A DNA stretch of 64,000 nucleotides, taken from Leptolinea sp. UBA5203 (GTDB lineage Bacteria; Chloroflexota; Anaerolineae; Anaerolineales; Anaerolineaceae). This document shows, one piece after another, positions 8,294 to 15,648 of the stretch (position 1 is the stretch's first letter; every line of letters starts with the position of its first letter). The translations under genes were made by a program, and so were the position numbers. Location of the stretch: assembly GCA_002412765.1 (NCBI GenBank), contig DHVR01000005.1:62001-126000 (forward strand), read 5' to 3'. The notes beneath the pieces were generated by a model, which saw nothing but the letters and a program-made list of their open reading frames with translations, was not told the DNA's origin and ran no database searches.

Positions 8294-8839
8294 ATGGGAA
8301 ACACTAATGATGATGGTCACAATAAAAAACTTCAATCAGTTTTCCAGCCAAACATCGGATTGGACAGCGATGCCCGTCATTCCATTGCAGAAATATTGAA
8401 CAATTTGCTGGCAAATGAAGCGGTATTGTGTATGAAAACACGCAACGCTCATTGGAATATGAGTGGGGCTGGTTTTTTTGAAATGCACCTTCTATTTGAA
8501 TCACAATATGAACAATTGAACAAAATTTGCGATGAAATCGCTGAACGGACCCGCATGGTGGGGGGGATTACGATTGGCAGCTTACAAGAATTTATCCAAT
8601 ACTCCCGCCTGAATGAATATGCTGGGACTTTACCCAATATCCTTTCTCTGTTGGCAGACCACGAAGCCTCGATTCGCTTTTTGCGTGAGGATGCCAGAAA
8701 GTGTACAGAGGAATACGAGGATGAAGGGACCTTTGAATTGCTGGTGGGTGTGATGCGCCTGCACGAAAGGATGGCCTGGATGCTTCGTTCTCATATTGTT
8801 GATGAAGCCGTTTTGCCTGAAATCATCAATAAAAACTGA
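8294..8839 (+). CDS. dps: Dps-like ferritin, paralogue 2
   Basis: A 181-residue Dps-family protein. The frame is open upstream, but ATG 8294 is chosen for three reasons: GGAGAAA precedes it, the length then equals paralogue 1, and the distance to the shared element is identical. The ferroxidase set is H53, H65, E69, D80, E84, that is four canonical ligands and one conservative D-to-E change, so this is the paralogue most likely to oxidise iron by itself. The core KTRNAHWNMSGAGFFEMH and DEIAER motifs are clear. It stands as a single gene after a terminator. Confidence 0.92.
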   Translation: MGNTNDDGHNKKLQSVFQPNIGLDSDARHSIAEILNNLLANEAVLCMKTRNAHWNMSGAGFFEMHLLFESQYEQLNKICDEIAERTRMVGGITIGSLQEFIQYSRLNEYAGTLPNILSLLADHEASIRFLREDARKCTEEYEDEGTFELLVGVMRLHERMAWMLRSHIVDEAVLPEIINKN

Positions 8840-9000
8840 ACTCATGGCCTTCCATTTATGGACTTGTGCTTACATATATGCACTAGGATTCCATGGAGTA
8901 GAAAAAATGGTGACATGATTCTCTTTCAAGGGAAAGGGAATTTGGAACAAATCATGATACGGCTTGCCGTAAAAATAAAACATATCTTAGGAGAAATAAA

Positions 9001-9255
9001 ATGAATTTACTTGTTTACTTAATTGTCGCTGCTGTGATCGGCTATATTGCTACGGAAATCATGCATGACCGATCGAATCTTGTTATTAATATTGTCGTGG
9101 CAGTTGTGGGTGCTTTCCTGGCTGGATATTTCCTCAGCCCAATCTTCAAAGTCGGAACCATCAATGATGCCATCACCATCCCTACGATGTTGGTCACTTT
9201 GCTGGGCTCCGTGATTTTGTTGGCCATCGTTCGTTTCTTTCGCCGTCGCCGATAA
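9001..9255 (+). CDS. GlsB/YeaQ/YmgE-family membrane stress protein
   Basis: An 84-residue protein with three hydrophobic segments (about 3-20, 28-47 and 58-77) and a terminal FFRRRR. The layout, including the ATEIMHDRS stretch and the glycine-containing second helix, fits the transglycosylase-associated YeaQ/YmgE/GlsB family of small stress-induced membrane proteins. The ribosome binding site TTAGGAGAAATAAA is strong. Monocistronic, closed by the terminator at 9271. Confidence 0.8.
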   Translation: MNLLVYLIVAAVIGYIATEIMHDRSNLVINIVVAVVGAFLAGYFLSPIFKVGTINDAITIPTMLVTLLGSVILLAIVRFFRRRR

Positions 9256-9270
9256 TTTCTTCGTTTTCAA

Positions 9271-9313
9271 ATCGGGCTTACTTGCACGTTGAAGTAAGCC
9301 CGAAAGCTTTTGT
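9271..9313 (+). terminator. Terminator after the GlsB-type gene
   Basis: Perfect 12-bp stem TCGGGCTTACTT (9272-9283) and AAGTAAGCCCGA (9292-9303), followed by AAGCTTTTG. Confidence 0.85.
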
Positions 9314-9602
9314 TTGAGAGGGGTCCATTACATACCTTATTTTATTCCTTCACTACACACTGACCTCCCAAAAACGAATTAAATTTCAAATTCCGACTGC
9401 TGATTATTAGGAGCACCAGTCATGTTGCATATATTACCCCCGGATTGTAATCAATCCAGGGGTTGAACACAACGCAGAAGAAAGGAGAGTTGTTCCTTTT
9501 TGAGCAGCAAGAAATAGAAATCAGATTTCTTGTCCTTGTTGAGAGAAGTGTTCTGATAAGTAATATTTATTCTGAAAAAGTATTAGAGATAACTGAGTCA
9601 CC
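9314..9602. other. Leader region with a possible 14-residue leader peptide
   Basis: ATG at 9422 after TTAGGAGCACCAGTC opens a 14-codon frame (MLHILPPDCNQSRG, 9422-9466). Its end forms a hairpin (CCCCGGATTG with CAATCCAGGGG). A second weak hairpin AAAGGA/TCCTTT with a T run lies at 9481-9500. The pair looks like a leader-peptide attenuator before the HD-GYP gene, but the evidence is only positional. Confidence 0.3.
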
Positions 9603-11843
9603 ATGATTAATTATGTTGAACTAACCCTAAAAGAATCTGAACTTCGCTATCGTCGTTTGTTTGAAGCAGCCCAGGATGGAATATTAATTTTGGATGCCCA
9701 GACAGGATTGATCGATGATGTCAATCCCTATTTAATCGATAGATTGGGTTATTCGCGGGAAGAATTTGTCAATAAGAAGTTATGGGAAGTTGGCGCTTTT
9801 AAGGATATTGAAGCCAGCAAAATTGCCTTTGAAACATTGCAAGAAAATGAATATATTCGGTATGAAGATTTACCGTTAAAAGCAAAGAATGGAACATTAG
9901 TCCAAGTAGAATTTGTGAGTAACGTGTATCAGGTGGGTGAGAGAAAAGTGATTCAATGCAATATTCGGGATATCACTGAAAGGAAGATGGCCGAAAAGAA
10001 AGTAAATTACCAGGCTAACCTGCTGGAAAGTGTCAATGATGCCATTATGGCCTGGAATGATCAACACAAATTTACGGCTTGGAATACCGCCGCTGAGACT
10101 CTCTATGGCTGGAAGGCAAAAGAGCTGCTGGGAATAAAAGATTACGAAATTCTCAATACTGAATGGCCTGCTGTGGATGTGCCCCGTATGAAACGCTCCA
10201 TCGATAAAACCGGTCGATGGCGTGGTGAGGCAATTCAGGTGCACAAAAATGGAAGCCAGATTGCTGTTGAAGTGTCCTCCTTAGTACATCGAGATAATAA
10301 AGGAAAAATTTCGGGTTACTCCAGCGTAAACCATGATATCACCAGGCGAAAACAGGTGAACGACGAGTTGAAACTCGCATACATTACCTTATCCAATATA
10401 TATAACAATTTACCAGAGGCGATCTACAAAGTTGATCTAGTACACAACAAAGTTCTTCATGCTTCCCCCGCACATGAAGCAATATTTGGTTATCCCTGCG
10501 AGGAATTCATCAAGAATCCGCAATTATGGTACGAAATGGTAATCGCAGAGGACAAAGGAAATGTGGATGAAGCCATAGCCACATTCCCGACGGTCAAAAC
10601 TTTGAAAATGCAATTCCGTATCCTTCGCCCGGATGGGGATATCCGCTGGATTGAAAGCATTATAAGGCCCACTTTGGATGAGAAAGGGAGAATTATTTAT
10701 CTGGATGCTATTTTTTCAGATATTCATGAACGAAAATTGGCTGAACAAAGGATCGAACAGCAGTTGGAACATCTAACTGCGTTAAGAGCCATTGATCGTT
10801 TCATCGCAGGAAACTTTGATTTAAAACTTAGCCTTGCTGAAATATTGTCGCATGTACTGCATGAATTGCATGTTGATGCAGCAGATATTTTGTTATTAAA
10901 CCCAAAGTCACAGATGTTGGAATATGGCGCCGAACGTGGGTTCCGCACACAAAATGATCGGAATACGAAAATAAATCTGGATGAGAGTTATGCGGGCTTG
11001 ATTGTTTTGGAGCGCCAACTTATTGAAATACAGAATTTACATGAAGAACCCCAGGATATCACATTTAACACAAGTTTTAATGATGATCATTTCCATTGTT
11101 ATTTTGGTGTACCGTTAATTGCCAAAGGACAATTAGTGGGAGTATTGGAGGTTTTTCACAGGTCAGCGCTTAAACCAGACATTCAGTGGTATGAATTCCT
11201 CAACTCACTTGCCGGACAGGCAGCCATTGCTATCGATAATTCCACCCTGTTTGATCGTTTACAACGATCAAATTTGGAGCTCACCCGAGCTTATGACGCC
11301 ACAATTGAGGGCTGGTCCCGCGCACTGGATTTACGAGACAAAGAAACAGAAGGGCACACGCAACGCGTGATGGAGATGACGCTTAAACTTGTGCATGCTT
11401 TCGGCTTTACAGAGATGGAATCGATACAAATTCGTTGGGGTGCCTTGCTGCACGACATTGGCAAAATGGGAATTCCAGATCACATTCTGCATAAACCTGG
11501 GCCATTGAGCGATGAAGAATGGGTTGTGATGAAATGTCATCCCAGGTTTGCCTATGAATTGTTATTCCCTATTCGTTATTTGCGTGAGGCGCTAGATATT
11601 CCATACTGTCACCATGAAAAATGGGATGGCAGCGGCTACCCTCGCGGATTAAAGGGTACTCAAATTCCAATGGTTGCACGCATATTCGCGGTTGTTGATG
11701 TATGGGATGCTTTATCCTCGGATCGTCCATACAGGGAAGCCTGGTCGAAAGAAAAAGTAAATGAATACCTAATCTCATCTTCAGGTACCCATTTTGACCC
11801 GAAGGTTATTGAGGTTTTCATGGAAATGTTGAAACATCAATAG
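9603..11843 (+). CDS. Triple-PAS, GAF, HD-GYP phosphodiesterase
   Basis: A 746-residue soluble signalling protein. Three PAS domains (about 15-130, 140-255 and 265-385), a GAF domain (about 395-550) and a C-terminal HD-GYP domain (about 560-746). The metal-binding motif is HDIGKMGIPD near residue 615 and the GYP motif HHEKWDGSGYPRG near 670-682. HD-GYP enzymes hydrolyse cyclic di-GMP. The PAS and GAF domains probably set activity by redox, gas or small-molecule cues. The C-terminal half closely resembles that of the protein at 15649-17949. It stands alone between stress genes. Confidence 0.92.
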   Translation: MINYVELTLKESELRYRRLFEAAQDGILILDAQTGLIDDVNPYLIDRLGYSREEFVNKKLWEVGAFKDIEASKIAFETLQENEYIRYEDLPLKAKNGTLVQVEFVSNVYQVGERKVIQCNIRDITERKMAEKKVNYQANLLESVNDAIMAWNDQHKFTAWNTAAETLYGWKAKELLGIKDYEILNTEWPAVDVPRMKRSIDKTGRWRGEAIQVHKNGSQIAVEVSSLVHRDNKGKISGYSSVNHDITRRKQVNDELKLAYITLSNIYNNLPEAIYKVDLVHNKVLHASPAHEAIFGYPCEEFIKNPQLWYEMVIAEDKGNVDEAIATFPTVKTLKMQFRILRPDGDIRWIESIIRPTLDEKGRIIYLDAIFSDIHERKLAEQRIEQQLEHLTALRAIDRFIAGNFDLKLSLAEILSHVLHELHVDAADILLLNPKSQMLEYGAERGFRTQNDRNTKINLDESYAGLIVLERQLIEIQNLHEEPQDITFNTSFNDDHFHCYFGVPLIAKGQLVGVLEVFHRSALKPDIQWYEFLNSLAGQAAIAIDNSTLFDRLQRSNLELTRAYDATIEGWSRALDLRDKETEGHTQRVMEMTLKLVHAFGFTEMESIQIRWGALLHDIGKMGIPDHILHKPGPLSDEEWVVMKCHPRFAYELLFPIRYLREALDIPYCHHEKWDGSGYPRGLKGTQIPMVARIFAVVDVWDALSSDRPYREAWSKEKVNEYLISSSGTHFDPKVIEVFMEMLKHQ

Positions 11844-11952
11844 CTGGACGACATGCAGAAGATCGTCTCGGGTTGAAGATTTATGCACTATTTTTATTAA
11901 TCCAAATGGATTTTGATGATTAGCTCATTAATTCCTGATTATTTTTGAGGAA

Positions 11953-11984
11953 TTTAATAGGTAGTTTTCGGGACTTCGACAGCT
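11953..11984 (+). promoter_or_regulatory. Shared upstream element of the dps paralogues, copy 3
   Basis: CGGGACTTCGACAGCT at 11969-11984 matches copies 1 and 2 in the GGGAC...CGA.AGCT core. Its left part GGTAGTTTT matches the orphan copy near 6012. It ends 54 bp before the ATG of the third dps. The upstream GTTT box of copies 1 and 2 is not conserved here. Confidence 0.5.
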
Positions 11985-12037
11985 AATTTCGCATAGTATG
12001 GTACTACAGATACCTGTTCCGGATCAGAAGGACCTAG

Positions 12038-12589
12038 ATGAGACACTTTACCAACTACGACCTTAATGAAAAAATGAATATACTCAATCAGCCAGACTTA
12101 AGATTAGATCATGATTTACGGTTTGCAGTGATCAAGATTCTAAATCAATTATTGGTGGATGAAGCTGTTTTAAGTGTGAAAACCTTTAATGCGCAATGGA
12201 TTGGACGCAGTACAAATTTCCTCGGTATGCACGTCTTCTATGATATCCAGTACAAACAACTCGATCGGATATCAGATGAGATTGTAAAACGCACGATCAG
12301 TTTGGGTGGAAGAGCAGAGGATATTGATGAAGGAACCTCTGTTTATACCCGGTTGAGTGGTCAATCCATGTGTGGTTCTCAGCTTCAGAATCTGATCGCT
12401 GATCATAGAGCGATGATTCAATTCCTACAAAAGGATGCGAGACTATGTTCTGAAGAGTGCAAGGATAAAGTTACAAGGAACATTCTGTTAGACATCCTCT
12501 GTTCCCACGAAAAAATGGGAAAAATGTTAACCATGAAAGAGAGTGCTGAGCCTCTTTTGGATGAAAAAATATTGATTTATCAGGAATAA
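12038..12589 (+). CDS. Divergent Dps-like ferritin, paralogue 3
   Basis: A 183-residue Dps-family protein that aligns without gaps to paralogues 1 and 2 over the first 90 residues but is much diverged. The ferroxidase positions are Q53, H65, D69, D80, K84: the first histidine and the last glutamate are lost, so independent iron oxidation is unlikely. The conserved NAQW (for NAHW) and DEIVKR (for DEIAER) remain recognisable. Start after AAGGACCTAG. It could act as a regulatory or structural subunit with the other two, or be decaying. Confidence 0.8.
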   Translation: MRHFTNYDLNEKMNILNQPDLRLDHDLRFAVIKILNQLLVDEAVLSVKTFNAQWIGRSTNFLGMHVFYDIQYKQLDRISDEIVKRTISLGGRAEDIDEGTSVYTRLSGQSMCGSQLQNLIADHRAMIQFLQKDARLCSEECKDKVTRNILLDILCSHEKMGKMLTMKESAEPLLDEKILIYQE

Positions 12590-12667
12590 TTTTGATTGGA
12601 ACCCACATAACTAATCTATCTGCATAGGTAAAGAAAAAATGATGCCGGCATTTCAGGAGAAGAAAAA

Positions 12668-12889
12668 ATGGAAAACCAGATTACATGTCCAAATTGCAAT
12701 AAAAAATATGCGGATAATCCTGTCATTGAGGATGCAGCAGCAGGTAAAGGCTCCGCGATGCAGTTCATTATCTGTGAATGTGGAGAACGGATGACGTACT
12801 GGCAAATCACAGCGCAATTAAGGGAGCAAAACACGTTCTCTCATAAGTTCAAAGTATGGTTTCATTCTCTCTCACATTCCCAAGCCTGA
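12668..12889 (+). CDS. Small zinc-ribbon-like protein
   Basis: A 73-residue protein with a CPNC knuckle at residues 8-11 and a CECG knuckle near 38-41, a spacing that fits a zinc ribbon. The C-terminal part is basic and aromatic. Start after AGGAGAAGAAAAA. No further family recognised; zinc binding is inferred from the two Cys pairs. Confidence 0.6.
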   Translation: MENQITCPNCNKKYADNPVIEDAAAGKGSAMQFIICECGERMTYWQITAQLREQNTFSHKFKVWFHSLSHSQA

Positions 12890-13010
12890 TGGACTTATGG
12901 GTTATTAAGGTACGTTTGATCCTTACTGGAATTCGGTTTGGGCTCTGAATGAACCCATTTTTATTGAAACCAATAAGTTGGTATGAAGTTGAGAAAGAGG
13001 AGGTAAACCC

Positions 13011-13100
13011 ATGGCAGAAAAAAAAGTAAAGAATAAGAAACGCCTCGCGAGAGGGGTACGCAAGCATATTCGTCGCATGAAGCAAGCCGCTCGTGAGTGA
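13011..13100 (+). CDS. 29-residue highly basic peptide
   Basis: ATG at 13011 follows a very strong GAGGAGGTAAACCC and encodes MAEKKVKNKKRLARGVRKHI then RRMKQAARE. More than a third of residues are Lys or Arg. A single amphipathic basic helix seems likely. The near-ideal ribosome binding site makes translation plausible. Function unknown; a nucleic-acid or ribosome binder would suit the composition. Confidence 0.5.
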   Translation: MAEKKVKNKKRLARGVRKHIRRMKQAARE

Positions 13101-13161
13101 GAAGTTCTACTGCGTGGATTAAATTTCCTTTCTTGGAATAGCAGGTTTCAAAGGAGAACTC

Positions 13162-13566
13162 ATGAAAAGGGAAGTTGGATTATGGATTGATCGTCGCGAA
13201 ACCGTGATGGTGAGCATTGAAAATGAAGTGGAAGTAACCCGAAAAATTAAATCGAATGTTGAGAAACACGGAAGTGAGAAGGGCAGCTCAAAAGAGAAGG
13301 ACCCGAACATCAGTGCCATGTCACGTGCCGAAGATATGATTGATCGCCGGTACGAAAATCATCTTAATGACTATTATGATGGTGTAATTTCTTTTGTCCA
13401 AGATGCCGATTCTATTATGATTTTTGGCCCAGGCGAAGCAAAAGTTGAACTTGAAACACGAATGAAACAGAAGAATCTCGGAGAAAAAATTGTGAGTGTT
13501 GAAACGGTTGGAAAAATGACCGATCCACAGATCTCTGCGAAAGTCCGGGATCAGTTTCTTCGATAA
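13162..13566 (+). CDS. Conserved protein with eRF1/Pelota domain-3-like pattern
   Basis: A 134-residue protein: an N-terminal GLWIDRRETVMVSI strand pair, SNVEKHGSEKG, a helical DYYDGVISFVQDAD, then IMIFGPGEAKVELETRM and SVETVGKMTDPQISAKVR. The FGPGEAK and VET.KMTD pattern recurs in small bacterial proteins annotated as translational machinery or host-attachment-like, related to the third domain of eRF1/Pelota. Ribosome binding site AAAGGAGAACTC. It sits 9 bp upstream of the next small membrane protein, in a run of stress genes. Family naming is tentative; a real gene is near certain. Confidence 0.65.
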   Translation: MKREVGLWIDRRETVMVSIENEVEVTRKIKSNVEKHGSEKGSSKEKDPNISAMSRAEDMIDRRYENHLNDYYDGVISFVQDADSIMIFGPGEAKVELETRMKQKNLGEKIVSVETVGKMTDPQISAKVRDQFLR

Positions 13567-13577
13567 GGAGCATGAAA

Positions 13578-13733
13578 ATGAGATCATTTTCAAATAATAA
13601 AGGATTCTTTTTACTGGCAATTTTGTTGATTGCCTGGGGTCTTGCAACGCTCATTCCCGGATTAGGTGGTTTGAGTCCGGTTTTGGCCATCCTGGCTATT
13701 GTTTCCGGAGTATTTATTTTGTTGGACCGTTAG
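13578..13733 (+). CDS. Small two-helix membrane protein
   Basis: A 51-residue protein starting at ATG 13578 (AAGGAG with 7-base spacing; an ATG at 13572 is too close to that site). Two hydrophobic helices are separated by GLGGLSP: FFLLAILLIAWGLATLI and VLAILAIVSGVFILL. Resembles small bacterial membrane proteins of unknown function common in stress clusters. Confidence 0.6.
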   Translation: MRSFSNNKGFFLLAILLIAWGLATLIPGLGGLSPVLAILAIVSGVFILLDR

Positions 13734-13789
13734 ATTCGCAGCGGTATTAACTTTAGATTCACAAACTAGAAAAGATAAGGAGTTTATCT

Positions 13790-13936
13790 ATGTATACCAT
13801 CATCATCGTTTTAGTTGTTTTGTGGCTGTTAGGCTTTTTCGGATCGAATATCAGTCCTCGATTCCCAAAAACCGGTAATTGGATTCATGTTCTACTCGTT
13901 ATTGCCTTGATTTTGTTTATTCTCAATAATCTCTGA
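13790..13936 (+). CDS. lmo0937-family small membrane protein
   Basis: A 48-residue protein with an N-terminal helix YTIIIVLVVLWLLGFF and a C-terminal helix beginning GNWIHVLLVIALILFI. The LWLLGF...G..IH.LLVIA pattern is that of the lmo0937 (DUF5670) family of tiny membrane proteins. Ribosome binding site ATAAGGAGTTTATCT. Last gene of the stress island. Confidence 0.75.
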   Translation: MYTIIIVLVVLWLLGFFGSNISPRFPKTGNWIHVLLVIALILFILNNL

Positions 13937-13983
13937 GTGTTTCAGAATCCTTAAAGGTTCATCTATTGGTTTGGATCAAGATT

Positions 13984-14021
13984 GAAAAGGGTTGCCTTGT
14001 TTTTGAAAGGCAATTCTTTTC
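13984..14021 (+). terminator. Terminator closing the stress island
   Basis: A 15-bp stem with two G-T pairs, GAAAAGGGTTGCCTT (13984-13998) and AAGGCAATTCTTTTC (14007-14021), followed by a weak ATTTATT. Confidence 0.6.
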
Positions 14022-14101
14022 ATTTATTCGATTGTTTGCTATTGATTTGAGTCTACAACAATCCTTGCATTTCGATTTATTAAGCGCGTAAAATCACAAG
14101 T

Positions 14102-15382
14102 ATGACCACACGAGCTGGAAGGGTTGGTATTGTTACCGGCCTAAGTACAACCTTGATCCTTTTTCCCCTGTTCACTGCCTGGTATTCTGCGGTTCTGGCT
14201 GGAACACAGGTGGTTTCCATACGGTTTGGCTGGATTGCCATAGCGTTAATGCTCTCTGTTCTTTTGGGCGGGGGATTTGTTGCAGCCAAATGGAGCGGCT
14301 CAGTTCAAGCTGGACGCTGTGCCGTTTTAGGCGCCCTGTCCGGGGGACTGGCTGGTATGCTGGTTTTTAGCTTATGGGGCGCTGCTGCGGCTGGCTTGGT
14401 CCAGTGGGTAAACCCATTTATTTCAATGTCTTTAAGAAGTTTATTGCCCACCTCGCAGATAGAACTGATTAGCTTGATTATTCGTCAAACGCTGGGCATG
14501 TTTTTGATCCTCTTTCTGGGCGGCAGCGGGCTGGGTGCTGTAGGCGGCTGGCTGGCTGCTCCGCGGCGGACAAACAAGAAGGATGTTTTTGACATGCAAG
14601 CTCCGCAAATGGCCATGAATGCCTCGATCACTGCGGTGTGTGCTTCCTTGGTGGCTGTCCTCTTAGCGGCGGTTGTCTTTCCACGGTTAGGCACGCTGCT
14701 TGCTAGTCAAACGAGCCAAGGTTCATTGGATGAATCGATTGTGCAGTTTCCTCTGGAAGTGGCCTTGAGCCTATTTCTGGTCTCCCAGGCTGCTTTGACG
14801 TTGGTTGTTCCGCATGAAACGCGGCAGGCAGAACACCGCAGCGGGATGAACGAGGTCAAGATGGCAGCTTATGTTGGGATTGCTGCCGCACCTCTATTGA
14901 ACCTGTCCTTGCTCTTCATCGATAATATGTTCATCGTAAATCCGTGGATTCTTCTGGCCTGTCTGGCGGGGTTGGGAATGAGCGTTATGTCATTCCATAC
15001 ATTGCGCAAGCTGGTTATACCTACACGTGATTCTTTTCCCATACCCAAGGTGGAATGGCAAAAAGCGGAAGCAAACTTGTTTGGCTCCATCGCCAATTCA
15101 CGCGGTTCACGCCTGGTGGTGTTGTGTGTGGGCTGCGGCCTGGCAATGGTGCTTCCGATTTATGTTTCAGTATTGTCAGTGTTGATTTATCTGCGCAGTG
15201 TGTCGATTCAGGTTGTAATGATGCAGCCTTTATCCGACTCCGCATGGAACTTGTTTTTTACTCAAGCACTGGCAGGTATGGGCTTAAACCTTCTGGTTAT
15301 CATCATCCTCAGCTTGATGTATTTGTTTTATTTGAACCTGGGGCGCTGGTTCAGTCAAAGGATTGCCAAACGATCCAATTGA
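14102..15382 (+). CDS. Polytopic membrane protein of unknown function
   Basis: A 426-residue protein with about nine to ten hydrophobic helices and glycine-rich segments (LSVLLGGGFVAAKW, GALSGGLAGMLVF, FLGGSGLGAVGGWLA). No transporter or enzyme motif is recognised. The start has no clear ribosome binding site and may be nearly leaderless. Base composition is more GC-rich than the stress island. It is convergent with the HD-GYP gene, with a gene remnant in between. Confidence 0.65.
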   Translation: MTTRAGRVGIVTGLSTTLILFPLFTAWYSAVLAGTQVVSIRFGWIAIALMLSVLLGGGFVAAKWSGSVQAGRCAVLGALSGGLAGMLVFSLWGAAAAGLVQWVNPFISMSLRSLLPTSQIELISLIIRQTLGMFLILFLGGSGLGAVGGWLAAPRRTNKKDVFDMQAPQMAMNASITAVCASLVAVLLAAVVFPRLGTLLASQTSQGSLDESIVQFPLEVALSLFLVSQAALTLVVPHETRQAEHRSGMNEVKMAAYVGIAAAPLLNLSLLFIDNMFIVNPWILLACLAGLGMSVMSFHTLRKLVIPTRDSFPIPKVEWQKAEANLFGSIANSRGSRLVVLCVGCGLAMVLPIYVSVLSVLIYLRSVSIQVVMMQPLSDSAWNLFFTQALAGMGLNLLVIIILSLMYLFYLNLGRWFSQRIAKRSN

Positions 15383-15438
15383 TTTCGGAATGTTCCAAAC
15401 GGGAAATTATTAATTTCCAAGAATGCTACAATAGTCCA

Positions 15439-15588
15439 ATGACACAATATCCCACACTCGGATTTATTTCCAATTGGCCGGTCTATCAAGGAACCACCAT
15501 TGATCATTGCGCCCATTCCTTGATTCAAGGCCTGCCATGGGTCCATTCAAGAAAGAGTAAAGAGTATCCCTTAAAAAATTCTTCCTGA
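15439..15588 (+). pseudogene. Truncated remnant of a periplasmic-binding-type regulator
   Basis: The 49-codon frame from ATG 15439 begins MTQYPTLGFISNWPVYQGTT and continues IDHCAHSLIQGL. To me this resembles the N-terminal strand of a LacI/periplasmic-binding-type sensory domain (TIGFLxNW..YEGTTID..TH.LLQG). After about 33 residues it changes to unrelated HSRKSKEYPLKNSS and stops. The other 250 or more residues of such a domain are missing. Probably a 5' fragment left by a deletion. Confidence 0.4.
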
Positions 15589-15648
15589 TATTATTTGCTG
15601 AAATGAATTTTAATCCCCTTATTTTTACAGAGACAAGAAATCCTTTAC

